From Haliscomenobacteraceae bacterium (GTDB taxonomy: Bacteria; Bacteroidota; Bacteroidia; Chitinophagales; Saprospiraceae): a DNA stretch of 41,101 nucleotides. The translations under genes and the position numbers were made by a program. The stretch spans positions 1 to 41,101 of the forward strand of contig CANMVX010000033.1 in NCBI GenBank assembly GCA_947501115.1, in the 5' to 3' direction. Positions 33,191-41,101 of this stretch are shown here, piece by piece; positions within the stretch are counted from its first letter, which is position 1; every line of letters starts with the position of its first letter. The notes beneath the pieces are model-generated. The model was not told the origin of the DNA. It saw nothing but the letters and a program-made list of their open reading frames with translations, and did not search any database.

Positions 33191-33835
33191 TTATTGAACA
33201 AATAGCAAATATTTTTCCTCAAAATATGCTTCCTTAAAATAGTTACTTAACGGGTGCTTTTCTGTAATTAAATGTCTGGGCAGATCCTTTATCTCCCCAT
33301 TTAATTGTCCCCCTTTAAGGGCAAACATACCGTTTGGAACGGCATGTACACTTTCCTTTTTTATGAGATGCATACACCATTCGGCCAATTGACCCAGGGG
33401 TGCAACGGCACGGCTAACTACAAAATCAACCTTTGATTTACTTTCTTCCGCACGTCCATGAATGGCGGTTACATTGTCCAGTCCCAAGGCATCGGCAACT
33501 GCCTGAACCACTTGAATTTTTTTTCCCGTCCCATCCATCAGAATGAATTGGGTCTCTGGAAAAAAAATGGCTAAAGGAATGCCGGGAAAACCACCTCCAG
33601 TACCAAGATCCAATACTTTTGCTTCTGGTTTAAATTGGATATATTTCGCAATAGCTAATGAATGTAAAACATGGTGAGTCATAATTTCTGAAATATCCTT
33701 TCTGGATATTACGTTGATTTTACTGTTCCAATCAGCATATAAATCAGGAAGTTGCGCAAATTGACTCCGCTGATTTTCTGTAAGTCTTGGAAAATATTTA
33801 TTTATTACCTCCATGTTTATTTCTATCGTTTTCAA
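33191..33835 (-). CDS. rsmG: 16S rRNA (guanine-527-N7)-methyltransferase
   Basis: 214 residues, the usual length. Class I SAM-dependent methyltransferase: motif I VLDLGTGGGFPGIPLAIFFP (about 74-93), ILMDGTGKKIQVV, and VSRAVAPLGQLAEW after the strand with the catalytic region. N-terminal helices with LPDLYADWNSKINVISRKD and the H-H-x-L-H-S-L motif are typical. It methylates G527 in the 530 loop of 16S rRNA; loss gives mild streptomycin resistance in other bacteria. The start may be the ATG eight codons in (MEVINKYFP). Convergent with the YdeI-like gene, divergent from the acyl-CoA dehydrogenase gene. Confidence 0.95.
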   Translation of the reverse strand: MKTIEINMEVINKYFPRLTENQRSQFAQLPDLYADWNSKINVISRKDISEIMTHHVLHSLAIAKYIQFKPEAKVLDLGTGGGFPGIPLAIFFPETQFILMDGTGKKIQVVQAVADALGLDNVTAIHGRAEESKSKVDFVVSRAVAPLGQLAEWCMHLIKKESVHAVPNGMFALKGGQLNGEIKDLPRHLITEKHPLSNYFKEAYFEEKYLLFVQ

Positions 33836-33897
33836 TAATTAGCGCGAAATTACTATCTTCCATCCATACTTTATCCATATTAACAGAACTATTGGCT

Positions 33898-35121
33898 ATG
33901 AATACGATTTCTTCTCTTCCAGAAAATAATCAACTGAATGATTTACTTGTCAACCTGAAAGATTTCCTGAAAAAGGAAATTATTCCTCATGAGCAAAATT
34001 GGCTGAAAATGCCCTGGTCAGAGGTTGAAAAAGAAATTAGAACGCATAGAGATTTCCTAAAAGAAATAGGCGCCTGGAATCCTTATCTTTCTAAAAATCA
34101 CGGAGGACCTGGTTATTCTTTAATGGAAGTGGCGCAGATAAGTGAAGTTCTTGGTGGATCATTTTTTGGACATTTTGCATGCAATTGTCAGGCTCCCGAT
34201 GCTGGAAACATCGAACTTTTACTGCAATATGCCAATGACGAACAGAAGGAAAAATACTTATTTCCTTTATTAAACGGAGAAATTCGTTCTTGCTTTTCAA
34301 TGACTGAGCCCGATAACGCTGGTTCAAACCCAATCCTTTTGAATACCTTGGCAAAGAAAGAAAATGGTCATTACCTCATTAACGGCAGAAAATGGTTCAC
34401 TACTGCCGCTGACGGAGCTTCTTTTGCTATCGTAATGGCAGTAACCAATCCTGACGCTGAAAATCCTTATCAAAGAGCCAGTATGTTACTAACTCCAACC
34501 AATACTCCTGGCTTTAATCTGGTTCGAAATATTCCCATTATGGGACATGCAGGTACAGGGTGGGCTAGTCATAGTGAAATCATTTATGATAACGTGAAAA
34601 TACCGGAAAGTGATTTAATTGGACCTGAAAATCAAGGCTTTAAACTTGCTCAGGAAAGACTTGGCCCAGGCAGGATTCACCACTGCATGCGGTGGATTGG
34701 TATTTGTGAAAGAGCCTTTGATCTGATGTGCCAGCGGGCTGCCACCCGAAAAACGGGCTTAAATTCATTTCTTGGTGAAAAACAAATGGTTCAAGAAATG
34801 ATTGCCGATAGCAGGGCTGAGATTAATGCGGCCCGTTTAATGGTTTTAAATGCAGCTAATAAAATGGATACTTTAGGTCAAAAAGCAGCAGCATTAGAAA
34901 TATCAACCATCAAATTTTTTGTTGCAGGCATTTTACATAAAGTGCTGGATCGTGCCATTCAGGTTCACGGGGCACTCGGCGTGACCGATGACACCATTCT
35001 GGCCTTATATTATAGAGAAGAAAGAGGGGCACGCATCTACGACGGTCCAGATGAAGTGCACAAGGCTTCGTTGGCTCGAAAAATTTTACAACAATATGGT
35101 TTAAAGGTACATAATGATTAA
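33898..35121 (+). CDS. Acyl-CoA dehydrogenase (ACAD10/11-like)
   Basis: 407 residues. FAD-dependent dehydrogenase with CFSMTEPDNAGSNP, GRKWFTTAADGA, RLGPGRIHHCMRWIG, and the C-terminal QVHGALGVTDDTILALYYREERGARIYDGPDEVHKASLAR. D382 in IYDGP stands where medium-chain enzymes have the catalytic glutamate, which is usual in the ACAD10/ACAD11 branch. The open frame extends upstream to 33787, but the first 37 codons overlap rsmG and are not family-like, so ATG 33898 is chosen. The TAA shares one base with the next ATG, tying it to an APH-like kinase; together they match the fused halves of ACAD10/11. Confidence 0.92.
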   Translation: MNTISSLPENNQLNDLLVNLKDFLKKEIIPHEQNWLKMPWSEVEKEIRTHRDFLKEIGAWNPYLSKNHGGPGYSLMEVAQISEVLGGSFFGHFACNCQAPDAGNIELLLQYANDEQKEKYLFPLLNGEIRSCFSMTEPDNAGSNPILLNTLAKKENGHYLINGRKWFTTAADGASFAIVMAVTNPDAENPYQRASMLLTPTNTPGFNLVRNIPIMGHAGTGWASHSEIIYDNVKIPESDLIGPENQGFKLAQERLGPGRIHHCMRWIGICERAFDLMCQRAATRKTGLNSFLGEKQMVQEMIADSRAEINAARLMVLNAANKMDTLGQKAAALEISTIKFFVAGILHKVLDRAIQVHGALGVTDDTILALYYREERGARIYDGPDEVHKASLARKILQQYGLKVHND

Positions 35122-36173
35122 TGTTTATGGCTGATATTTTAAATAACCCAAGAAAAGGCGAGGAATTACCCATTCCTGAACTGCTCGATTACCTGAAATC
35201 GGTCCTCGAAGATATTCACACCATACATCATGTAAAACAGTTTCAAGGTGGATATTCCAATTTAACCTACTTGCTGGAAATAAACATAGGCGCCTTGGTG
35301 CTTCGCCGCCCGCCCATTGGTGCAAATATTCAAAGCGCACATGACATGTCGAGGGAATTCAAGGTCCTTTCATTGCTTTATCCCTTATTTCATAAAATAC
35401 CCAAACCCATCCATTTTTGCTCTGACACAACCATAATAGGTGCTCCCTTTTACCTGATGGAAAAAGTGGAAGGACTCATTTTAAGAAATGCGCTTCCTGC
35501 GTCAATCTCTTTAGACGAAAAAACAATGGCTTCGCTATCGGATTCCTTTGTAAAAAATCTGGTCGATTTACATGCCATCGATTGCACTCAACCTAATATA
35601 TCCACTTTAGGCAAACCCGAAGGTTATGTCCAAAGGCAAGTTTCTGGTTGGATAGACCGATATCGCAATGCAGAAACTTTTCATATTCCCAGCATGCATT
35701 TCCTGATGGAATACCTGCCATTGTCTATGCCTTCAACCAACGATATTTCCCTGATTCACAATGACTACAAATTTGACAATCTCGTTCTCAATGAATCCAA
35801 TCCAGCTGAAATATTAGCCGTTTTAGATTGGGAAATGTGTACCATTGGAGATCCATTGATGGATCTGGGCACCTCTTTAGCTTATTGGTTCGAGGCAACT
35901 GAAATGAATCCTCTTGTAAAAAGTTTCGCCAATTTAACCTGGCTTCCCGGGAACAAAACGAGACAGGAAATATGGGATTATTATATTCAGTTAAGTGGTA
36001 GAAACAATACGGGCAGTGCCTTTTATTTTGCCTTTGGCTGTTTCAAAGTAGCTACCATTATTCAGCAAATATATGACCGTTACGCAAAAGGTATCACCAA
36101 TGACCCTCGCTTCGCCCATTTAGACAAATTAGTACTGGCATTTGGCGATCGTGGAAAATTAGCCGTCCCGTAA
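35121..36173 (+). CDS. APH-like kinase, ACAD10/11 N-terminal type
   Basis: 350 residues of the aminoglycoside-phosphotransferase fold. FQGGYSNLTYLLEI and LVLRRPPIG form the N-lobe; the catalytic loop is LIHNDYKFDNLVL (HxDxxxxN) and the metal site LDWEMCTIGDPLMDLG. LRRPPxG and DWEMxTxGDPLxDL are marks of the acyl-CoA-linked kinase branch, not of antibiotic resistance enzymes. Known relatives (ACAD10/11 kinase domain, LvaA) phosphorylate the hydroxyl of 4-hydroxyacyl-CoA, after which the dehydrogenase partner acts. The start at 35121 overlaps the upstream stop by one base; ATG 35127 (MADIL) is an alternative. Confidence 0.9.
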   Translation: MFMADILNNPRKGEELPIPELLDYLKSVLEDIHTIHHVKQFQGGYSNLTYLLEINIGALVLRRPPIGANIQSAHDMSREFKVLSLLYPLFHKIPKPIHFCSDTTIIGAPFYLMEKVEGLILRNALPASISLDEKTMASLSDSFVKNLVDLHAIDCTQPNISTLGKPEGYVQRQVSGWIDRYRNAETFHIPSMHFLMEYLPLSMPSTNDISLIHNDYKFDNLVLNESNPAEILAVLDWEMCTIGDPLMDLGTSLAYWFEATEMNPLVKSFANLTWLPGNKTRQEIWDYYIQLSGRNNTGSAFYFAFGCFKVATIIQQIYDRYAKGITNDPRFAHLDKLVLAFGDRGKLAVP

Positions 36174-36230
36174 TGACGCGATGCTTCGTTTCTCCACACA
36201 AAATGCCTGGCTATCAAATATCAAAAATGA

Positions 36231-36238
36231 TATCTTTG
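36231..36238 (+). promoter_or_regulatory. Exact TATCTTTG -10 box
   Basis: TATCTTTG matches the Bacteroidota TAnnTTTG box. The -33 region (CCTGG near 36206-36210) is a poor match to TTTG. It would give a leader of about 105 nt before the ATG at 36349. Confidence 0.4.
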
Positions 36239-36348
36239 CGTTCTTAATGAACTTTTGGATGGAACCGAAAAGGATGGGAACGATTTATAAACACGTGGAA
36301 TATTATATATTTAAGTTGGCTGAAATCAACTTTATCAGCTCAAACAGA

Positions 36349-37395
36349 ATGGCTGCTGCGGTCACCTTATGCAGGATAGAAAAATGTTTACTCTCTCTCT
36401 TTTTTACTGTTATTATTTCATCTCCCGGAATAGCTCAAGGAGATATTGACGTAAAAAAGAAATACATAGAACAATTCAAGTGGATAGCCTTAAAAGAAAT
36501 GGAACTTACAGGCATTCCCGCTGCGATAAAACTTGCACAAGGTTTGTTGGAATCAAATGCAGGCTTTAGTACGCTCGCCACCGAGGCAAACAATCATTTT
36601 GGCATGAAATGTCACAATGACTGGACCGGTTTAACCTACTTTAAAGAAGATGATGACCGAGATGATAAAGGCAGGTTAATTCCCTCTTGTTTTCGTAAAT
36701 ATTCTTCCCCTGAAGAAAGTTATCATGCTCATTCTCTATGGCTTACTCAAAGACCAAGATATAGTAACCTGTTTACCTTAGCCCCTGAAGACTATAAAGG
36801 CTGGGCTCATGGTCTTAAAAAGGCAGGCTACGCTACCGATCCAGGTTATGGCGACAAACTTATTTCCATTATTGAAAAATTTGAACTTCATAAAATACAG
36901 CCGGTTCAAAAACCGCCGGTAGAACTTACCTTTGAGGTTCAGGCTGAAACTTCAAAAAGTGAAAAAATCCTCCAAAAGGAATCTGTGAAAACAGCCGCTG
37001 TCGTTGACAATTCCCAATCGGGCGTTTGGGTAATGAATGAGGTTCGATTTGTTTATGCAAAACCAGGAATAAAACTTACTGACATTGCAAAAATGTATGA
37101 TATCCCTCTAAAAAAACTCCCTAAGTTTAATCCTCACTTATCAAATAAGTCATTAGATCAGCTTTCGGAAAAACAACGCATTTTTCTTGAACCTAAAAGA
37201 AAAGAATTTCATGGGGAGCAAAAATGGCATGTCGTTCAGGCCAATGAAACATTACAACGTATTGCAGACTATTATGCCATTCAAACAGAGCCTCTTCGAA
37301 AGAGAAACAGACTTTTCGAAAAGGAAGAACCAACCATAGGTACAAAATTGAAACTAAATGGAAAAAAAATTAAGATCCGTTCCTTGCGTAAATAA
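36349..37395 (+). CDS. Secreted glucosaminidase with LysM repeats
   Basis: About 348 residues from ATG 36349. The reading frame is open from 36181, but only the ATG at 36349 gives a proper signal peptide (MAAAVTLCRIEKCLLSLFFTVIISSPGIAQ). Glucosaminidase domain (FlgJ/Bax type): ALKEMELTGIPAAIKLAQGLLESNAGFSTLATEANNHFGMKC with the catalytic glutamate in LLESN, then YSSPEESYHAHSLWL and KAGYATDPGYGDKLISIIE. Two LysM-like modules follow (KPGIKLTDIAKMYDIPLKKLPKFNP; WHVVQANETLQRIADYYAIQ). It should cleave peptidoglycan GlcNAc-MurNAc links in growth or division. Confidence 0.9.
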   Translation: MAAAVTLCRIEKCLLSLFFTVIISSPGIAQGDIDVKKKYIEQFKWIALKEMELTGIPAAIKLAQGLLESNAGFSTLATEANNHFGMKCHNDWTGLTYFKEDDDRDDKGRLIPSCFRKYSSPEESYHAHSLWLTQRPRYSNLFTLAPEDYKGWAHGLKKAGYATDPGYGDKLISIIEKFELHKIQPVQKPPVELTFEVQAETSKSEKILQKESVKTAAVVDNSQSGVWVMNEVRFVYAKPGIKLTDIAKMYDIPLKKLPKFNPHLSNKSLDQLSEKQRIFLEPKRKEFHGEQKWHVVQANETLQRIADYYAIQTEPLRKRNRLFEKEEPTIGTKLKLNGKKIKIRSLRK

Positions 37396-37481
37396 TAACA
37401 ATTTGTGCTAATTTATTACTTCATTTTATTTTTGTTTACCTTGTACCTGTCATTTACCTAACTACACAAAAGTTACCTATT

Positions 37482-38231
37482 ATGAGAAATATTATCCTTT
37501 TGTTCTTGTGCATCTTTTTCTCTGTTAATACTTACGCGCAAAGTTCTGCTTTTGGATTTAAAGGAGGTCCGTTAATGGGTTTACAACGCTGGGATAATAG
37601 CTTTCAGACCGAACCTCTTTTTCGTTATCAAGGCAGTGTTTTCATAGAATCGTATGAAGAAGATAGCCCTTTTTCTTTGTTTGCTCAAGCTGGTTATCAC
37701 ATAAAAGGTAGTTCACTGCGAACTTATTCTACGGTTTTTATTCGACCCGATGGATCTCAACAGACCTTACCCAGCCAGTTCACTCCCTTAGAATTCAGAA
37801 ATGTATCTTTGATTGTCGGTGCAAAACAGAGAGTTGGAAGTGGTTTCATGGGAGGGCAACCTTATTATATGTTTGGTGTTAGAGGGGATTACACGGTTAA
37901 TACCAAATTTGGATTTGGAGATCCGTCCATAAATCCTTTTTACTCTTATATTTATCCTTTTGAGGGCTTCGTCCGTAAATTTAACTATGGTTTTTCTGTA
38001 GGTGGCGGTATGGAGCTACCTTTTTCAAAATTAATTGGTATGATTGTCGAATTATCCGTTAATCCTGATCTTTCTCAGCAATATAACCAACCTGCCATAC
38101 CAAATATTAGAAATCCAAATCCTTATGGATCTTCCTCATTGATAACTATTCCCGAAAGAAAAATAGCTAATTTAACCGTTGAACTTTCTGTTGGATTCCG
38201 TTTTATACACAAAGTCATTCTTATTGATTAA
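37482..38231 (+). CDS. Outer-membrane beta-barrel protein
   Basis: 249 residues. Signal peptide with cleavage near residues 19-20 (FFSVNTYAQ). Alternating amphipathic strands (SLFAQAGYHIKGSSL, RNVSLIVGAKQRVG, YYMFGVRGDYTVNTKF, FNYGFSVGGGMELPF) and a final strand NLTVELSVGFRFIHK suggest a small barrel of the PorT/OmpA-like type common in this phylum. No known motif beyond this. It lies in a same-strand run before lptB, with 31 bp between, so probably envelope-related. Confidence 0.8.
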   Translation: MRNIILLFLCIFFSVNTYAQSSAFGFKGGPLMGLQRWDNSFQTEPLFRYQGSVFIESYEEDSPFSLFAQAGYHIKGSSLRTYSTVFIRPDGSQQTLPSQFTPLEFRNVSLIVGAKQRVGSGFMGGQPYYMFGVRGDYTVNTKFGFGDPSINPFYSYIYPFEGFVRKFNYGFSVGGGMELPFSKLIGMIVELSVNPDLSQQYNQPAIPNIRNPNPYGSSSLITIPERKIANLTVELSVGFRFIHKVILID

Positions 38232-38262
38232 TTAGGTTTCAAACGAATATAATTTTAATAAC

Positions 38263-39015
38263 ATGCTATTACAATCAACATCGTTGGAAAAATATTACGG
38301 TAAAAGACCCGTTGTGAAAAAAGTTTCCATCGAAGTTAATAGAGGGGAAATTGTTGGGCTACTAGGTCCAAACGGCGCGGGAAAAACCACTACTTTTTAT
38401 ATGCTCGTTGGTTTTATTAGACCCGATGCCGGTAATGTATTTTTGGGAGAGGACGAAATTACTTCCTTACCCATGTTTCGGAGAGCTCAAAAAGGAATAA
38501 GTTATCTGCCACAGGAGGCATCCATATTTCGTAAATTAAGTGTTGAAGACAATATCAAGGCCATTCTCGAGATGACTTCTCTTTCTTCGCATCAGAGAAA
38601 TGAAAAATTAGAAAGTTTATTAGATGAATTTGGCTTAACTAAAATAAGAAAAAATCGGGGCGATACTTTATCCGGCGGGGAACGTCGCCGCACAGAAATT
38701 GCCCGCGCCCTGGCGGTAGATCCTTACTTTATTTTACTTGATGAACCCTTTGCTGGTATTGACCCCATTGCCGTGGAGGATATTCAGGGTATTGTCGCAC
38801 GACTAAAAACTAAAAATATTGGCATCCTCATTACTGACCATAATGTGCAGGAAACCCTCTCCATAACCGATCGTGCTTATTTAATGTTTGAAGGTAGTAT
38901 CTTAAAAGCAGGTACCGCTCAGGAACTTGCAGATGACGAAATGGTAAGGAAAGTTTATCTTGGAAAAAATTTCGAGCTGAGGAAAAAACGTAACGTTGAT
39001 ACTATTAATCCATGA
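38263..39015 (+). CDS. lptB: LPS export ABC transporter ATPase LptB
   Basis: 250 residues. ABC ATPase with Walker [11 protein letters not shown] (35-44), Q-loop [17 protein letters not shown], signature [15 protein letters not shown], Walker [17 protein letters not shown] and H-loop ITDHNVQ. The LSGGERRR signature, PQExSIFRKLxVxxN and ITDHNVxETLxIxDRAYL are LptB-specific. It powers LptFGC to extract lipopolysaccharide from the inner membrane. lptF, lptG and lptC are not adjacent here. Its TGA overlaps the next ATG (ATGA). Confidence 0.95.
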   Translation: MLLQSTSLEKYYGKRPVVKKVSIEVNRGEIVGLLGPNGAGKTTTFYMLVGFIRPDAGNVFLGEDEITSLPMFRRAQKGISYLPQEASIFRKLSVEDNIKAILEMTSLSSHQRNEKLESLLDEFGLTKIRKNRGDTLSGGERRRTEIARALAVDPYFILLDEPFAGIDPIAVEDIQGIVARLKTKNIGILITDHNVQETLSITDRAYLMFEGSILKAGTAQELADDEMVRKVYLGKNFELRKKRNVDTINP

Positions 39016-39317
39016 CAAACCTGTTTTTACGAATATCCGATGTATTGTCATTTTCTAAATATCTATGCTTTCTGTGGATATCTATAACGTTTATTGCCTG
39101 TTCCAAACCTCCGCCTTTAAAACTTACTTCCACCCAAAGAACAGAAGTTGATACCTTGTATTTAAGAATAGTCAATCCCTTAGGAAGACAATTAGACTCT
39201 ACTTGTGAAGCAAACAAAGTAAAAAAAATTCAGGTGCTTCTGGATTCCATGCGAAATGTTCGACTTTCCGAGGAGGAAAATTTAAGGTTAAAGTATTTGC
39301 AGAATGAAAACAAATAA
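39012..39317 (+). CDS. Small lipoprotein-like protein (101 aa)
   Basis: No family recognised. N-terminal hydrophobic segment followed by [12 protein letters not shown], a loose lipobox with C30, so a lipid-anchored envelope protein is likely. The remainder is helical and charged ([21 protein letters not shown]). It overlaps lptB by 4 bp and the next gene by 14 bp, so all three are co-transcribed. Its conservation beside lptB is unknown to me. Confidence 0.65.
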   Translation: MTNLFLRISDVLSFSKYLCFLWISITFIACSKPPPLKLTSTQRTEVDTLYLRIVNPLGRQLDSTCEANKVKKIQVLLDSMRNVRLSEEENLRLKYLQNENK

Positions 39318-39672
39318 AACCTTTCCTTTTTTATTTATGCCTTACCTGCTTTTCTTTACTTGCAGTTGCTTGAATAATGAAGAATATTCTCCTGATGAGA
39401 TTCAGCAACTTATTCAAAATGAAGTAGATGAAAGGGTAAATGAATATGTCTCCATTCGAAAAGCTCAATGTGAAGAAGGTTTACTTACCGAAGCTACCCG
39501 TTTACTCGATTCCATATTAATTGCAGAAGCAAGAGAAATGCGGGATACGCTCTTTCAACCAGCAAAGCCAGAAAGACCAGAAACGCCATCCTTTAAAAAA
39601 CTAGATGAAGATATTCCCCTTAAGCCTCTTTTTGAAAAGAGAGATTCCCTTTCTAAAAAACAACCATTTTAG
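39304..39672 (+). CDS. Small lipoprotein-like protein (122 aa)
   Basis: No family recognised. Signal segment FPFLFMPYLLFFTCSC, with C20 or C22 as possible lipidation site, then an acidic helical region (EEYSPDEIQQLIQNEVDERVNEYV) and a proline-rich charged tail (PAKPERPETPSF). It follows and overlaps another small lipoprotein. A candidate Bacteroidota promoter comes directly after its stop, so it ends the lptB transcription unit. Confidence 0.65.
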   Translation: MKTNKTFPFLFMPYLLFFTCSCLNNEEYSPDEIQQLIQNEVDERVNEYVSIRKAQCEEGLLTEATRLLDSILIAEAREMRDTLFQPAKPERPETPSFKKLDEDIPLKPLFEKRDSLSKKQPF

Positions 39673-39675
39673 TTG

Positions 39676-39706
39676 TTTGCACTCTTGGAAAAAATCTGCA
39701 TTTTTG
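39676..39706 (+). promoter_or_regulatory. Candidate Bacteroidota promoter for moxR
   Basis: TTTG (39676-39679), a 19-bp spacer, and CATTTTTG (39699-39706), seven of eight to TAnnTTTG. The spacing is exactly the Bacteroidota norm. The leader before ATG 39738 would be about 25 nt. Confidence 0.5.
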
Positions 39707-39737
39707 TAAACTATTTTTAAAAATAAACGTGTTTTTT

Positions 39738-40736
39738 ATGCAAAATGTTGATATTGAAGCGATTAATGCACAAATCCGTATTGATAGCGCTTTTTTAGAA
39801 GATTTAAAAAGGGAAACGCAAAAAGTTATTGTCGGTCAGGAACAAATGATTGACCGCTTACTTTTAGGCCTCTTGACAAATGGACATGTTTTATTGGAAG
39901 GTTTACCTGGATTAGCTAAAACTATGGCCATTAAATCTTTATCAAAAGCTATTAATTCAAAATTTAGTCGCATCCAATTTACCCCTGACTTACTACCCGC
40001 CGATATCATTGGCACCATGATATATAATCCCAGCCTGAATGAATTTACTGTTAGAAAAGGACCCATTTTTGCCAATTTTATCCTTACTGATGAGATAAAC
40101 AGAGCACCGGCTAAAGTGCAAAGTGCCTTACTGGAAGCTATGCAGGAAAAACAGGTGACCATTGGCAATGAAACCTTTTTCCTCGAAGAGCCTTTTCTGG
40201 TATTGGCTACTCAAAACCCTATTGAGCAAGAGGGTACTTATCCTTTGCCAGAAGCTCAGGTAGATCGTTTTATGCTAAAAGTGAAAATTGGTTATCCAAC
40301 TTTATTGGAAGAAAAAGAAATCATTCGGCGCAGTTTACTGGAGGAAAATCCGGAAAATACCATCCGTGCCGTCGTTCAACCTGCTGATATTTTAAAAGCC
40401 AGGCAGTCCGTTAAAAGAATATATATGGACGAGAAAATCGAAAGATACATCCTCGATATTGTTTTCGCTACCCGTTTTCCTCAAAATTATGGTCTTGGGG
40501 AATTGTCCAATCTTATTCAGTACGGTGCTTCTCCCCGCGCAAGCGTAAATCTGGCCATAGCCGGTAAAGCCAACGCTTTCCTTCACAGGCGTGGTTTTGT
40601 AATCCCGGAAGATATCCGCCAGATTTGTCCCGATATTTTAAGACATCGTATTGGCTTAACCTACGAAGCAGAAGCAGAAAATGTTACCCAGGAGGATATC
40701 ATTACTAAGATCCTTAATAAAATAGAGGTTCCATAA
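39738..40736 (+). CDS. MoxR-family AAA+ ATPase
   Basis: About 332 residues from ATG 39738 (a GTG three codons earlier is possible). Walker A EGLPGLAKT, Walker B ILTDEINRAPAKVQSALLEAMQEKQVT, sensor VLATQNPIEQEGTYPLPEAQVDRFMLK; all are standard MoxR. MoxR ATPases act as chaperones for von Willebrand factor proteins in the Bat (aerotolerance) operon. The DUF58 gene follows by 12 bp, which is the usual order in Bacteroidota. Cytoplasmic, membrane-associated function. Confidence 0.93.
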   Translation: MQNVDIEAINAQIRIDSAFLEDLKRETQKVIVGQEQMIDRLLLGLLTNGHVLLEGLPGLAKTMAIKSLSKAINSKFSRIQFTPDLLPADIIGTMIYNPSLNEFTVRKGPIFANFILTDEINRAPAKVQSALLEAMQEKQVTIGNETFFLEEPFLVLATQNPIEQEGTYPLPEAQVDRFMLKVKIGYPTLLEEKEIIRRSLLEENPENTIRAVVQPADILKARQSVKRIYMDEKIERYILDIVFATRFPQNYGLGELSNLIQYGASPRASVNLAIAGKANAFLHRRGFVIPEDIRQICPDILRHRIGLTYEAEAENVTQEDIITKILNKIEVP

Positions 40737-40748
40737 TTTATACCTTCT

Positions 40749-41101
40749 ATGGACACTGCAGAATTACTAAAAAAGGTTCGTCGTATCGAATTGAAAATTA
40801 AATCACTGAGCAAAAATATTTTCTCGGGTGAATATCATAGTGCCTTCAAAGGCAGAGGTATGTCTTTTAGTGAAGTTCGCAGTTACCAATATGGAGACGA
40901 TGTTAGAAATATTGATTGGAATGTTACCGCAAGGGCCAATGAACCTTTCGTAAAAATATTTGAAGAAGAAAGGGAACTTACCATTATGATTTTAGTGGAT
41001 GTTAGTGGTTCTTCCTCCTTTGGAAGTAAATTACAGCGAAAATCAGAGGTTTTTACGGAAATTTGTGCCATGCTTGCCTTTTCTGCCAGCCAAAATAACG
41101 A
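40749..41101 (+). CDS. DUF58 domain protein, cut at window end
   Basis: The first 117 residues are seen; the gene continues past the window. It carries the DUF58 signature: GEYHSAFKGRGMSFSEVRSYQYGDDVRNIDWNVTARANEPFVKIFEEERELTIMILVDVSGSS. The DxSxS in LVDVSGSSSFG begins a von Willebrand factor A-like metal site. It pairs with the preceding MoxR ATPase (12-bp gap), as in Bat operons, where it is thought to be the client. batA/batB-type genes are expected next, beyond the window. Confidence 0.92.
   Translation, partial: MDTAELLKKVRRIELKIKSLSKNIFSGEYHSAFKGRGMSFSEVRSYQYGDDVRNIDWNVTARANEPFVKIFEEERELTIMILVDVSGSSSFGSKLQRKSEVFTEICAMLAFSASQNN

Noticed and set aside
33787-33897. N-terminal extension of the acyl-CoA dehydrogenase starting from a TTG
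   Set aside because: It overlaps rsmG, is hydrophobic and not family-like; the ATG at 33898 gives a standard N-terminus.
35121-36173. Aminoglycoside resistance gene
   Set aside because: The kinase fold is shared, but the motifs and the coupled dehydrogenase place it in the acyl-CoA-linked branch.
36181-36348. N-terminal extension of the LysM glucosaminidase
   Set aside because: The extension would bury the signal peptide, and a -10-like box lies inside it.

Overview
This window is AT-rich chromosomal DNA of a member of the Bacteroidota. The evidence is a SusC/SusD pair, a type IX secretion (T9SS) C-terminal sorting domain, FISUMP-type surface proteins, Bacteroidota-type -10 boxes (TAnnTTTG) and a MoxR/DUF58 pair. 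A Saprospiria- or Chitinophagia-like environmental organism is plausible, but the sequence does not fix the genus. I saw no rRNA, tRNA or CRISPR array.

Left accessory part (1 to about 18.7 kb). It opens with the catalytic half of a tyrosine recombinase and a hairpin-rich gap. Next come an unrecognised 358-residue protein with a C-terminal helix-turn-helix and, upstream of it, a tandem duplication carrying four copies of CGATTTAGATACAA. Two small hypothetical genes, a RadC-like JAB protein, a serine resolvase behind a perfect 16-bp palindrome, and a four-helix membrane protein follow. The membrane protein's zinc-ribbon tail lies in the -1 frame behind a run of nine A. Three giant secreted modular proteins (1147, 800 and 1257 residues) then dominate. 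Each has a Bacteroidota N-terminal domain, fibronectin-III-like modules and a C-terminal FISUMP domain. One carries a complete astacin-type zinc protease inside one of its modules. Among them sit a DUF2779 nuclease (Cas4-like plus DEDD exonuclease), a small T9SS cargo protein and an unrecognised 180-residue protein.

Middle part (18.8 to 31.1 kb). A SusC/SusD outer-membrane import pair is divergent from a secreted glycerophosphodiester phosphodiesterase. The protein AMPylase SelO follows. A compact defence-type insert then holds DinD, a 500-bp gap and an overlapping AAA ATPase/HNH nuclease pair of the Septu (PtuAB) kind. It ends against a lipoprotein serine hydrolase of the beta-lactamase fold.

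Right part (31.2 to 41.1 kb) looks like ordinary core chromosome: an amino-acid permease overlapping a YdeI-like gene, rsmG, an acyl-CoA dehydrogenase coupled to an APH-like kinase (a split ACAD10/11 or LvaA/LvaC arrangement), a LysM glucosaminidase, an outer-membrane barrel, lptB with two small lipoproteins, then moxR and a DUF58 gene cut by the window end.

The best leads for something undescribed are the repeat array with its orphan HTH protein, the protease nested in a fibronectin-like module, the A9 frameshift membrane/zinc-ribbon protein, and the perfect 28-bp palindrome inside dinD next to the Septu-like pair.
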